Part shown: one piece after another, positions 1 through 10,467 of the stretch
Layout: the number at the start of each line of letters is the position of its first letter
How positions within the stretch are numbered: position 1 is the stretch's first letter
Origin: Pelargonium cotyledonis
Taxonomy: Eukaryota; Streptophyta; Magnoliopsida; Geraniales; Geraniaceae
NCBI GenBank assembly: GCA_036897625.1
Contig: JAYMTA010000982.1
Coordinates: 1-22,631 of the forward strand
DNA length: 22,631 bases
Reading direction: 5' to 3'
Translations under genes and position numbers: made by a program
The notes under the pieces: generated by a model
What the model saw: the letters and a program-made list of their open reading frames with translations, nothing else
Told to the model about the DNA's origin: nothing
Databases searched by the model: none

Positions 1-27
1 TATATATATATATATATGTATATGTAT
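1..27. repeat. TA microsatellite at window edge
   Basis: The window opens inside an (AT)n tract that becomes a TATG-type mix after about 16 bases. Its true length is unknown because it runs off the edge. Bases 28-300 that follow are AT-rich, with no reading frame or splice pattern that I can support. Confidence 0.8.
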
Positions 28-300
28 TAATTATGATCAAACTAACCAATGACTACTTGATTGGCTTATCTTTTTATTTCTCCAAACTTGTAGTGTTCAT
101 GATATTCAACTTTATTTTGTTTAATACAAAGAATGGTGCTATATATCAATTATGCAATGCAAGAGGATAATATAAATTGATTGTAGTTGTAGTGGATGAG
201 ACTGTAAATGAGAAAAATCATTCTATTTAAAAGATATATTAAATCATACGGAGCCCTCTCTGTTCAAGTTCAACCACATTGTAGGTTGGAGTTGTACACC

Positions 301-553
301 AGAATTTTAGATGGTCTTGGTGAACACTCACGTATTGGAAACTAAACAATTATGTCCCCAAATTAAAAATAAGTCGCAACCTTCTCTGTCTTAAAGGAAA
401 ATTGGTCATGTGTATCTCATCGTTAGTTTGACCTAATGGATCAATTTTTCTTTAGAACGGCGACCGCTGTAAGCCCGTGACTTATTTTTAAATTGGAGAA
501 CTGGCTGATGAGTTCTCAATAGGTAGAGGGTCACCACCAGGGTATTAAACCCT
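301..553. mobile_element. Fold-back MITE-like element with long inverted arms
   Basis: The two halves are imperfect reverse complements of each other around a centre near 427. CAAATTAAAAATAAGTCGC at 359-377 pairs with the reverse complement of 477-495. TTAAAGGAAAATTGGTC at 391-407 pairs with the 437-453 region. Outside these, TTTAGATGGTCTTGGTG on the left resembles the reverse complement of the CACCAGGGTATTAAA stretch on the right. Arms are therefore about 115 bp with only a tiny loop. No coding capacity is visible. Family is not assigned because no target-site duplication is clear. It is most simply an old non-autonomous DNA transposon. Confidence 0.6.
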
Positions 554-1930
554 TAAATAAAAAGTGTTTTCCTTGTGTGCATATCAGTTCGGAACTGATA
601 GTAACCACAACAATTTTCATATGAAATTTTTTTCTTTTTTCTAACATGACATGCTAATGTGCCAATTTGCTAACGAGTCAAGCTGGTGAATTGGTAGATC
701 TTGCTTATGTTTAAATTGATTACATTATCCAGCTGGATAGAAATAAAACAAAACTAACAAAATTATAATTAAAAGTTGAGTAAAAAATCTGAGTAATTAT
801 AAAGAATCTCAAACTATTTAACATTCGAGAACATAACATTTTATTAAGTATGACCCAATTTATATTCTCAAATAAAACGTATGTTTCATTAAATTTTGAA
901 GAGACGACCGTAACTAATTCAATAACTATTTGAATGTGATTCCTTACCGTATTTTTACATACAATATTGAAGTGAAATGTCTACGAATTTGCTACTTCAC
1001 CAACATATATGCACATTGCACATCTATAAGCAAAAGACCAATCAATTTCCTTTGACAAATTTATCCTCACATATTTAATTCAAATCTTCAATGAATTTGA
1101 ATGAACAAGAAAGGTCACGAAGTTTATTCAGAATTTGTAAATATTAGTTTATGATTACACATAAACATGAAAATGATACATTCTTTTAAATTAAGGCATC
1201 TATCTAGTAAACATTACATTGATTACATGAATACTCATGACTCATGAGTTGTTTTATCAAATATTTTTTTGATTCAAAACTTATCTCTAATTTAATAAAA
1301 TATATATTAAATTAAAAATATATAAGACAGGTAACAGAGCATCACACAAGTAACATATGTTTTTTTCTCTGATTAATTAGTTATTGAATTTTAGTTTAAG
1401 GTTTAACAATTGTTTGATGTTGGCATCAAAGAAATTTCCCTACCAAGTGAGTAAAGTCAAACTATATATTACATGTCTATGTTGAGATTTATGCAGTGAA
1501 AGAGATATTTATTTTATTATAATAATTCAAATATATTTGTAGAAAGTATAAGTTTAATGAGAGCAATATAATTTGCCGATCTTAAATGTTAAAAAGAATG
1601 CTCAACTATCATAGTGAATAAATGTGACAAAATTATATTCTTCCTGCGGATATGAAGCACACCAAATTAGAAAAATACGCATATATTCATAATGAAAAAA
1701 AATATATCATTATGTCCTTCATCCACTTTTTTTATATAATAAAAAAATGTTCACATTCTATTTTACCTTATTAGTTATATATGAATCATCCCCTCGGAAT
1801 GAATGATCATTAGTTTTAAAAAAATAGTTATACATAAATTATCAATCATATTTTTAAGATAAATTTATTATAACTCTTTGAGTTGGTTACAATTCAAGAG
1901 CATGTGAGGGTAAATAAAGAAAAGTATCAC
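554..1930. other. AT-rich intergenic DNA, no gene seen
   Basis: This stretch is strongly AT-rich with many short A and T runs. No frame of useful length, no plausible exon chain, no RNA gene and no clear terminal repeats were recognised. It probably consists of old decayed repeats. Confidence 0.6.
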
Positions 1931-1934
1931 ACTA

Positions 1935-2081
1935 AAAAATGACGCAATGGTTCAATACCTACACTTTGGTACGAGAGGTTGTGAATTCCAAACTCAATGG
2001 GTAGGGCGGAAGTCGGAATGTGGTTATGGGAAAATGAAGATCCATTGGGCCAAAAATAATTTCAATAAGAAAAAAAAAAAC
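1935..2081 (+). mobile_element. Degraded tRNA-derived SINE-like unit
   Basis: The head carries TGACGCAATGG at 1940-1950, close to a polymerase III box A (TGGCNNAGTGG). About 33 bases downstream is a box-B-like stretch at about 1983-1995 (GAATTCCAAACTC, compare GGTTCGAATCC). The unit then runs through a short body to an A-rich tail (A-run at about 2071-2081). Head, spacing and tail suit a tRNA-type plant SINE. Box B is worn, and I could not find convincing flanking duplications, so this is a tentative call for an old copy. It is not a functional tRNA: no acceptor stem or cloverleaf closes. Confidence 0.4.
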
Positions 2082-3000
2082 TCTTACTATCTCATTCATA
2101 AAATTTATGTAAAAAAAATAAAGTGAACAGTTACATCAGGTACAGTGATTAACTTCTAACTAACAGAGAAAAAATAAAGCTTTCAACAATATAAATCTAA
2201 GCTCAGCCAAGAAAAGAGAAATAAACCATAAAGTGTCGTAACAATAAAAGTACGATTTAAAATATATCAATTTTCTAAAAGAATCAGAAAGTTCTAACCG
2301 CTCTTTATTTTCTCCCTACTTCTTCATCAAAATTCTTCCTTCAAATGACCACCGTCGATATTTTTTTCCGGTGGTGGCCATTTTCTCGTTTTCATATTGA
2401 ATAAACACATATTTAACAAATTGATCTAAACTTATTAATTTTATTATTATGTTAGTTTCATCATCACTATATGGTCATCTTGTAAGATCTCTTTTATGTC
2501 CCATCGTTATTATCTCCACATCCACTACGTACATGCAAGTTTGTGAGAGTATGCTTACTACCGATGTATTAATTTTTCTCATATTATTTTATTTTAAATC
2601 GTGTTTCGGTTGTTTTGTTATTTATATAGTTTATATCAATTTTAATAGCTCTTTTATTGTTAAAAGTTTCGTTCCATCTTTTTTTAGTTGAAAGCTTTAT
2701 TTTCTAGTTATGAGTTTTGTTTGATTCTACTGCGCGTAAAATGTTTTTGAAGAGGACCAAAGCCGGTCTTATTGTCTCATTGATGTATTCAAGATTTTAA
2801 CGTGTTATATGACAATTGGTTGTTCTTATGAACATTCAAGATCTGTGAATCAAGTTACACATGTAAGAGTATTTAGTTTTGTGTGAAGTTTGTTCCTTAT
2901 AGAGTATGTAGTTCGTAACACTCATTTTGTAACAATACAAAAGTAGATTTAAAACAAATAACATTACTATAGTTCAAGTAATAGGGAATGCTAGGAAATT
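2082..3000. other. AT-rich upstream region of the lectin kinase relic
   Basis: There is no supported gene. Near 2346-2378 the motif ACCACCG and its inverse CGGTGGT flank a T-run, a small inverted repeat that may be the edge of an old repeat. A hydrophobic frame at 2449-2691 is judged a by-product of T-rich sequence. Confidence 0.5.
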
Positions 3001-3032
3001 TCTTTACCCAAAAGGAGGAAACCTCCCCTCCT

Positions 3033-3038
3033 TATAAG
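3033..3038 (+). promoter_or_regulatory. Probable TATA box of the lectin kinase relic
   Basis: TATAAG lies 51 bases before the ATG at 3089, in a CT-rich context. It would place a start site near 3065 and give a short leader. A GGAGG-AAA-CCTCC inverted repeat (3014-3026) lies immediately upstream. This suggests that the promoter region is still readable although the coding part is broken. Confidence 0.45.
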
Positions 3039-3088
3039 AAACAATCTTTGCATCCACCATATTTTGAATATCACCAAAATAAGCAAAC

Positions 3089-4752
3089 ATGTGGTGGTTA
3101 AAATTCAAGTCCCTATATCTAGCCTCCTTCTTGATCCCTCCTTTTCTTGATCAAGTTGGTTGCTTCCATTTCAGCTACCCAACCTTCCAAGATGGTGTTG
3201 ATGATCTTGATTTCATACGCAACGCATCCTACATAGTCTCCAATGCCATCCAAGTCACTCCCGATCTCAGCGTAGCCTCCATCTCCAACAAGTCCGGACG
3301 GATCCTCTACAAGAACCCATTCACGCTATGGAGGACCAACAAACCCAACTCCACAGCCTCTTTCAACACCACCTTTCTCATCAACATCACTCCCCGGACA
3401 TCTCTCGGCGGCGAAGGCCTCGCCTTTATCATCACAGGTGACACAGCTCTCCCCGGAAACAGCCACGGACAGTGGCTCGGGATCGCCAACGATTGAGTTT
3501 GACACCAGAAAGAGCTACAATGATGACATTGATGACAACCATGTTGTCTTGGATGTCAACAGCATCTACTCTATCAGACAAGAATCATTGATCAAACATG
3601 CATGGAGTCAATCTCACTCTTGATGGTGATAAAGGCACTGATGTTTATGTTCGTGTCGAGTACGATGGCAATGATGTTTCTGTGTTCGTGTCCATGACAG
3701 ACAAGTTTCCGGATGTTCCTGTCATCTCCGAGCCTCTTAACCTCTCTGCCTATCTCCCGGAGGAGGTTTTCGTCGGGTCAACGAGCACCTACACAGAGCT
3801 CAACTGCGTTAAGTCTTGGGAGTTTCGTGCTACAAACATAGATGAAGGTCATCGACATTCCAGCTTGTGGGTTCTGATTACAGTTCCGGTACTGGCAATT
3901 CTATTGTTTTGTGGGCGGGACTGTATGTTTCTTGTATTGGGACAAGAAGCATCGGATATATAGAGATCGAGGACGATTCGTATCCGGGTATAGAGGATCA
4001 GATCACAGGCTCTTCCATGGCTCCAAGGAAGTTTAATCTCAAGGAGCTCGAGCGAGCAACGGGCAAATTCGACATCAAGAATAAGCTGGGACGAGGAGGG
4101 TTCGGGACAGTCTACAAGGGACAGGGACTTTTGCTGAACAGAGAAGTGGCTTTGAAGAGAATCTCTAAAGATTCGCGGCAAGGCAAGCAAGAGTTCATAG
4201 CAGAGGTCACAATAATCGGAAGCTTGCACAACAAGAATCTTGTGAAGCTCATCGGATGGTGCTACGAAAGGCGAGAGCTCCTTCTAGTTTACGAGTTCAT
4301 GCCTCATGGAAGCCTTGACAAGTTCATATTTGCGGACCAGAAGTTCGGGTTAGGCGGGGAGGATTTGATGCTGGGATGGGAGCGGAGAAGTATCATTTTC
4401 GGGGGGGCGCGGGCCTTGGATTATCTGCACAATGGGTGCGAGAAGAAGGTGCTGCACTGGGACATCAAGGCGAGCAACATAATGCTGGATTCGGAGTTCA
4501 ATGCCAAGTTGGGGGATTTCGGGTTGGCTCGCACCATCCAGCAGAGTGAAATGACACACCACTCCACCAAAGAGATAGCGGGAACGCCCTCAGGCTACAT
4601 GGCCCCGGAGAGCTTGCTGACCGGGAGGGCTACTATGGAAACAGATGTTTATGCGTTTGGCGTGCTCGTGCTGGAAGTTGTGTGTGGGAGAAAGCCCGGG
4701 AATCAAAGCGAGGACAACGATTACAACAGCAGCATTGTGTACTGGCTGCGAA
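3089..4752 (+). pseudogene. Decayed L-type lectin receptor-like kinase (LecRK)
   Basis: In intact relatives this is a plasma-membrane receptor: an extracellular legume-lectin domain, one membrane pass and a Ser/Thr kinase, in an intronless gene. Seen here from the ATG at 3089: a hydrophobic signal peptide (about residues 1-25), then lectin sequence to 3493. The lectin domain resumes in another frame (EFDTRKSY, DDNHV, LDVNSIYS), then in a third frame from about 3598 (GVNLTLDG, LNCVKSWEF). A hydrophobic segment follows at about 3870-3915. The kinase lies at about 4030-4750: glycine loop GRGGFGTVYKG at 4089, VALK lysine, DFG and MAPES. Breaks include loss of roughly a dozen lectin codons near 3490, a CATG duplication near 3595-3602, and further frame changes at 3900-3975. 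The catalytic loop reads HWDIKASN (4455) instead of HRD. One extra residue precedes GYMAPE. Sequence is lost after SSIVYW, where a GAA repeat begins, so the final kinase helices are missing. The repeat-encoded lysine tail is not family sequence. Assembly error could explain one frame change but not all. Confidence 0.88.
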
Positions 4753-4827
4753 AGAAGAAGAAGAAGAAGAAGAAGACCAGCAGAAGAAGACCGGAAGAAG
4801 ACCGGAAGAAGAAGAAGAAGAAGAAAA
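4751..4827. repeat. GAA-rich microsatellite truncating the kinase relic
   Basis: A run of GAA units is interrupted by ACCAGC and ACCGG units. It starts exactly where kinase homology ends. It encodes lysine/arginine-rich sequence in the kinase frame. It may have grown by slippage at a breakpoint. Confidence 0.85.
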
Positions 4828-5007
4828 GCAATCATATGTTTTTCTGTGTTAAATGTCAAATACAATTTCTGTTAATATGGACGTTTGAATGGAAGAAGAA
4901 AAAGAAGAAGAAGCAAAAGAAGAAGAAGAAGAAGAAGAAAAGCAATCATATGTTATTTTCTGTGTTAAATGTCAATACAATTTTTGTTAATATGGACGTT
5001 TGAATGG
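4811..5007. repeat. 115-bp tandem duplication downstream of the kinase relic
   Basis: Two adjacent copies each consist of a GAA run followed by AAAGCAATCATATGTT, TCTGTGTTAAATGTCAA and ending TTAATATGGACGTTTGAATGG. The copies end at 4892 and 5007, so the period is about 115 bp. They differ by a few substitutions and small indels, so the duplication is fairly recent but not brand new. Confidence 0.8.
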
Positions 5008-5076
5008 AATATGGTAATTAACCTAATTTCAATGGAAAATCAATATCCATATTACATTAAATCACAAAATGAATGA

Positions 5077-5094
5077 ATATATATATATATATAT
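5077..5094. repeat. AT microsatellite
   Basis: A short (AT)n tract in the narrow gap between the kinase relic and the MTP5 stop codon. The gap from 5008 to 5124 probably holds the MTP5 3' untranslated region. Confidence 0.75.
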
Positions 5095-5124
5095 AAGTTA
5101 CAACTAACAATATTCAAAATTGAA

Positions 5125-5883
5125 TCAGGCGACATCGTCAGTATGCACCGTTAAGTCTTGTATCCCTAAGTCGTGGTACAAATTATGAACGAATTGAATA
5201 ACGGGACGATCATCCATCCCTTGCTTCCCCTGCCACCAAAAACGGTACATACAACCAGATATAAATCCAGATATTCTATCATAATTCACACATCAACACC
5301 AATAACATTTCAGTAGTTGTTTACCTGAACTGAGACTGAGCCGACTATATGACCGGGCACCAATTCCCAAAAACGAGCCTCTAAAACTTCAGAAACATCC
5401 TCACGAGCACCGATCTAAACATGAATAATATTTAATGTTCTTAGATCAAAAGGGTATCATTTGATGGGAAACATAATTGTTATAAGAGAGAAAGAAATCA
5501 ACAAGTACCTGTCTCAAGCATTTGCTCAGGGCCGAAGATGGAATGCTGGGAGGTGACATTTGGAGCAAGACACCACCAGTTGCTTTAAAAAGTGGCACCA
5601 CTAGCATGAAAACTGCAGCTGAAACCAATCCTGAGCACAAAACCTCAGCATTCTTAACCCTGTGAAGTGGAAGCATGAGTTATACACGACGGAATGCTAG
5701 GGGAAGAAGAGAGCAGTAAGTGGCCATAGAAATTCAAACAAGGAGGCGATGTTTACCCAATGGACAAAAACCAGGATGCCAGTATCAAACCTGCACTGAG
5801 AAACAATGGGTGTACGCTAGTTTCAGATAACATATACCATAAGCAAATGAACAGAGAAAAGATGCTTGCATGACATCAGACAC

Positions 5884-5925
<42 letters not shown>

Positions 5926-8900
5926 ATGTTGTACCTGCGAATGGAATCTGCAAGAACATGTAGGCAAACTGAGTGATAATTCATATCCTCAGCTTTTCTG
6001 TACACTGTAGACAAACATGCAATACAAAAGAAAAACTAATTAACTCGACTAATTAGTCTTCAGTTGTTACAGTTATATGCAACATACACAAGTTCATTAA
6101 ATTAGATATTACTCCCCCCGTCCCAAAATAAGTGTCCTTTCTGTTTTGAGAAAAACTAAGGAGAACCGGAGAAGTTAGTAAGTGTTGTATATTTACTCTT
6201 TCTAACCCCATGGACAAGTGTTCTAACAAATTCGATGGATACTAACTAACTTATTATGGTGACATTATTGATAATTCATGCATAATTAACTTCTTAAAAA
6301 GAAACAAGGCACTTATTTTAAGACAAAAAATTGAACTAAAACAGGACACTTATTTTGAGACAAAGAAGGTACCATATAGAACAGGAACCAAAGCACATAA
6401 TAAACAGATAAATATCAGAAAGGGTCATGGAAAAAAAAAATCATTCAGAACACTAATCAAATCACGATGAATTCAAAAGCCCATTATGTTGAATAGAAGA
6501 TTTACCGAGAGTAACACGAGCATAGTTTCTGAAGAACCAAACACCAATAAGATTCACCAGTAAATTTGTAACTGCCGAAACAATCAAGTAATGCCTACAA
6601 GTGCAAGATTAGAAAATATTGTCAAAATTTTGTATCACTATACAATAGTAACCCCAAAAGCCCAAACACTATTTTCCTAACATATTGATGCAATTACTTC
6701 TAAATATTCATTTATGATGTAGTGACATGTACATTAACAACTAGATTTTGATCACAGTTACGTCTCAAAGTTCATTGGAACCCCTATCAATTTAATTCTA
6801 TAGATATCTTTTATTAATCTCACTATGAAAAGAAAGAGCATAACACCAACTCAATTTAATTGATATTTAGCATTATTACATTAACAGATCATATTTTTTT
6901 GCTTATGTGGCCAAAATGTAAGAATGCATGCAAAACAAAATGGATGGACGACTACCTGTTGCTATTATTTTCATAAAAACAAACAAATAAAATTTCATGA
7001 CTGACATTTGAAACACACATGCATGAACAAGTTAACTTCACATTACACCATACCACTAACATTTGATAATTAAATTTAGCAGTCTAAGTGAACATCCATA
7101 AAGGTTTGTTTGATCAGAATTCCACTTTATGTAGTCAGATCTTAAGTAGCTAAAGATGGAAAGTTTCTACTGTTTTGGCTAGTCATACACCCATATTTAC
7201 AAAGAACTTAGTAAAGGGGATCCACTTTAGGAACAGAATGGACGAACACTAGAATATCCAACCCAGAAACCATAAAGCATGTAACATGAGATTAAACCAT
7301 ATTCTGAGAAAAAACAATTGAAGTAACCATCTTAGTGAAGGTCCTCAAATAAAACAGTACTCGACTATGTCCAATAACCAACTTACGTGTGCTCAGATTC
7401 ATCTTGTGTGAACGCATGAAGTGCTTCAACAGCTAAAGAGAATGACAGAAACAAAAGGAACAGCTGTCTATACAGGCAGCACAATCAAAATATCCGGATG
7501 TTAGCCAACGTTATGAAATAAATATAAATATTTTCTGCATTAACTAACATGTTAGGAAGACACTAACGGAGCATACAAAATTCAAATCAAGAGACTTACA
7601 ATTTAAAAAATCCAAAAAAAAAAAAAAACGGAACAACAATCATGCATGTGTATGTAGAACATGTTATATAGACAACAATCATCCCCGGCCTTAACTTCAT
7701 ATCATTCACAACACAAAATATTATAATGTTTGAAACATAACCACATAACACAAACCCTATATCTTACATTCTTACTCATTTAGTAGTGAGAATGATGATT
7801 TAGAATTTAGAACTAACAATTTTATCCTTTAATTCATTTAGATGATCTTTTTAGTATTCTAATCTATTAAATATGCCTTATTTCAAAAGAAGAACGCCAT
7901 GCGCCGCGCCTTGCGGCATGGCTCCAGGAGAGGTTTGCGCCATTGCAAGAGTTTCGCTTAGAATTTATTGTCTTAGAATAAGTGATGGCAGAAAATATAA
8001 GTATTAGCAAAACAATGACAGGCGCACAAATGTTTTAGAGTTAAACAGAGAGGAAAGAAGAGAATTAGAATACGAAAGCATCCCAAACCCAAGAATCCTT
8101 TGCAAGCATAATGAGAAACTGCAACAATGTTGGAAATGTAAAATACTTACAGCATTGGTGAAGGCAGACAAAACTTCAAGCCTTTTGTAACTGAAATAAT
8201 AAAGCCATCATGATAAGTTCAACTTAATCTAAACAACAACATAATGCCTCTATGAATAATAAGAATAAAACATACATGATTCCAATCTTATACATATGTA
8301 TTGCATGCAATGGACTGATGGAGGGAAACTAGGTGGGTGTAGCTAGAAAATGGTAAATCACAATTAGTGGTCCTTAGGTGGGAGTTAGTTATCATGAGTA
8401 CCATCCTAAGGTTATAGCACTGAAATAAGAAGCAGAGATGTATTTGTAACCTTATGAAGAGACTTTACAAGTCAAATCTATGTTATGCCTGACAAACTAC
8501 AAAGACTGTTCAAATCTCACCCGTAAGTGTATTTACTGTCGGGCTTTCTGCGAGAAGCAGCCATTGCAAACAATGAAAACGTTAATAGGCCACATCCAAA
8601 TGTCAAATGAAATGCATCAGATACCAAGCCTGCAACAAACACCAACCAATAGAAGGGAAAAAATTAACAAATTCATGCGGAATCACCAAGGTTATATGGA
8701 TTGATATTGAATCAACGGCACCATGAGACGATATGCCAATAACTAATAAAGTCAAAAAACATATGTTTTTGCACAGTATTCAGAATTCAGCTTCAAATGT
8801 TACATGGCACTTGTGTATATAATCTACTAGCCCTCGAAGCTTAGACAGCATTCCAATCAAGAAACAGAATACTCAAGCAACTCATTTCCTTAAATTCCGA

Positions 8901-9341
8901 ATGGCAAACAAATTTCTTACCTACACGTCCTGTGAAAAGGCCAATAGCTAACTCTGCAGTGGAATAGGCCACATTAAGCACAATCATCAAAAACAATCTC
9001 TTCATTGGCCTGTTCCCTGACCTTATAAGCTGATAAATCCACACCACCAAGTACAAGACAGAAACTTTCTCATCTTTTCCGTCGCCGGAAAATTTGTCAC
9101 ACTCATCAACACAGTAAAACCCCGGCGGAATATCTATGCTGGACACGCTCCTAGAAAGCAAAGGCTTCATAGAATCGTTCACAATCGAAACCGGCGTGTG
9201 GGGTTCACGCGATTGCTGGAACGAGGCCTGCCGCGAATACGCGAATCTCCTATCGCTGGCGAATTCGAAATCGCCGCCGTTACGAGAATTCTGGGAATCA
9301 TTTTCCGACGCTCTATGACTGAATGATACGCTCTTCTCCAT
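5125..9341 (-). CDS. MTP5: Metal tolerance protein 5 (MTP-C2), CDF zinc transporter subunit
   Basis: Ten exons, in order: 9341-8921, 8629-8521, 8190-8151, 7463-7387, 6594-6506, 6004-5935, 5795-5757, 5659-5509, 5414-5325, 5229-5125. All junctions are GT/AG, and the joined frame is 1191 nt (396 residues). The start is the ATG of MEKSVSF; no ATG lies further upstream in that frame. A soluble Ser/Arg-rich N-terminus (1-92) precedes membrane helices near 116-135, 142-163, 190-208, 217-237, 259-280 and 285-305, then a cytosolic C-terminal domain (about 320-396). Helix 5 has the metal-site pair H261 and D265. Helix 2 reads HLTFG (148-152), so the usual HxxxD acid is glycine. No His-rich loop lies between helices 4 and 5. 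Known for the family: Arabidopsis MTP5 pairs with MTP12 at the Golgi to move zinc in exchange for protons. The missing acid fits a supporting partner (inference). Its 3' end faces the kinase relic. Confidence 0.93.
5887..5924. repeat. (AG)19 microsatellite in MTP5 intron 6
   Basis: A perfect dinucleotide tract. In the transcript it is (CU)19 beginning about 10 bases after the 5' splice site of intron 6 (5796-5934), a 139-base intron. It is likely length-polymorphic. Confidence 0.95.
6112..6369. mobile_element. Stowaway MITE in MTP5 intron 5
   Basis: The left end is CTCCCCCCGTCCCAAAATAA, continuing GTGTCC. The reverse complement of the right end is CTTCTTTGTCTCAAAATAAG, continuing TGTCC. The element is flanked by TA on both sides (6110-6111 and 6370-6371). 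The CTCCCTCCGTCCC-type terminus, TA duplication, roughly 258-bp length and lack of coding sequence are diagnostic of Stowaway (Tc1/mariner-type) MITEs. The two ends differ at several positions, so it is not a very recent insertion. Confidence 0.92.
6595..7386 (-). other. MTP5 intron 4, no embedded gene seen
   Basis: A 792-base AT-rich intron between the exons ending at 7387 and starting at 6594. Donor GTAAGT and acceptor TTGTAG are clear. No repeat ends or embedded exon recognised. Confidence 0.75.
7464..8150 (-). other. MTP5 intron 3 with a short GC-rich hairpin
   Basis: A 687-base intron, AT-rich except for a small island at about 7893-7925. There GCCATGC and GCATGGC arms flank a GCC/GCG-rich core, giving an imperfect hairpin unlike the surrounding DNA. 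It may be the remnant of an inserted repeat. An A-run lies at about 7615-7628. Confidence 0.6.
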
Positions 9342-10467
9342 GTTCCCAAAGCGCCCAATCAAGGTTTAACCTTCAAAATCCTAAATTCCGCATCAAATTC
9401 AAATCTAAAAACAGGTTCCAGATTTAAATCAAACCATTTACAGACCCCTATTGATCGAACCCAAATCACCCGCCGATTCAATTAGATATATAAATAGAAC
9501 AATTTCAGTTAAGATTTTTGAAGATGGAATACAGTTTAGTATCGTATAAAACTATGCGGAATCAGGGGAAATCAGATCCGTACAAATGGACCTGTACGAT
9601 TATTGCAGAGAAAATAGGAAATGAATATGAAAACGAGACTTTGCTTCGCAAATTAAGCAGAAAAGTAGAAAACTTTTTGAAATGAAACCAATGAAGAGTA
9701 GTGTTCAATGAAATGATATAGAGACAGAGATGAAACTATGGTGAGTGTTCAAAGAGAGATCGAGATTCAAGGAAGATGGTGGTGTAGACTGGAATTGAAT
9801 CCAATTGGGTCATGGACTTGTCAAAGTCGTCGATTGATAAAACAGTGGACCCAACTCCATGAAAGTTAAAGAAAAGTGAAGTGGGTCCTGAACTGGACTG
9901 GAGCTTGGGAGCTAAGCTATGGCCTGAGCCGTGATTTATTGGTCCATACTCGCAATCAAGAGAAAATGAAAATAAATTCCAACGGATAAATTTATTAAAA
10001 CAAATATAAGTGTTAACTGATATATCACGTCACATTATTTCATTAGTCATTATTTATTAATTGAGAGTCTCAACTGTAGTTTTATTTTCTTCCTACAAAC
10101 ACTTCACCTTTTTTTTTTTCTTAATTATAAACAGTTATATTTCGTTTCCCAAAAACAAGAGAGTGTTGTTTTTTTCTTTTTCTTTGGTAATTAGAATTTC
10201 CTTGTTCACCACTTATTACTTTAACATAATCTGATTATGTTTTTTTCAGAAAAACAATGGGAACCTATGCATTTCATAAAGGAGAACAAACTTGACATAT
10301 ACAAGGAATAGTTTTTAGTTCTAATAAGCATAATGATCTCAGGCATTAAACCATAAAAAACACGAACATCTTGAGACGAGAAAAAATAAAAGAATTTCAC
10401 TCCCACTTGTTGAAGGACTCGAATCTTTATTACTCCTCGACGTTGCAAGAAAAGACACTCTTTTATG
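9342..10467. other. MTP5 5' region and NUDX23 3' region
   Basis: On the minus strand the region from about 10467 down to 10250 should hold the NUDX23 3' untranslated sequence; an AATAAA-type signal in minus orientation lies near 10426-10431. The region from about 9800 to 9342 should hold the MTP5 leader and core promoter. I see no further gene. A run of T (about 10110-10120) and other AT-rich low-complexity sequence lies between. Confidence 0.5.

Noticed and set aside
1938-2010. Functional tRNA gene
   Set aside because: Box-like motifs are present but no acceptor stem or cloverleaf closes and box B is degraded, so a SINE relic is more likely.
2449-2691. 80-codon hydrophobic open frame
   Set aside because: T-rich sequence readily gives Leu/Ile/Phe/Val-rich frames. 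There is no promoter, no homology I recognise and no splice context.
4590-4865. Antisense leucine-rich open frames across the kinase and GAA tract
   Set aside because: They are complements of the GAA repeat (TTC/CTT codons) and of the kinase coding strand.
8480-8704. Plus-strand open frame over MTP5 exon 2
   Set aside because: It is the antisense of a well-supported exon (8521-8629), whose translation continues the CDF protein exactly.
9342-9362. Longer MTP5 start seven codons upstream
   Set aside because: That codon is TTG, not ATG. The first ATG is at 9341.
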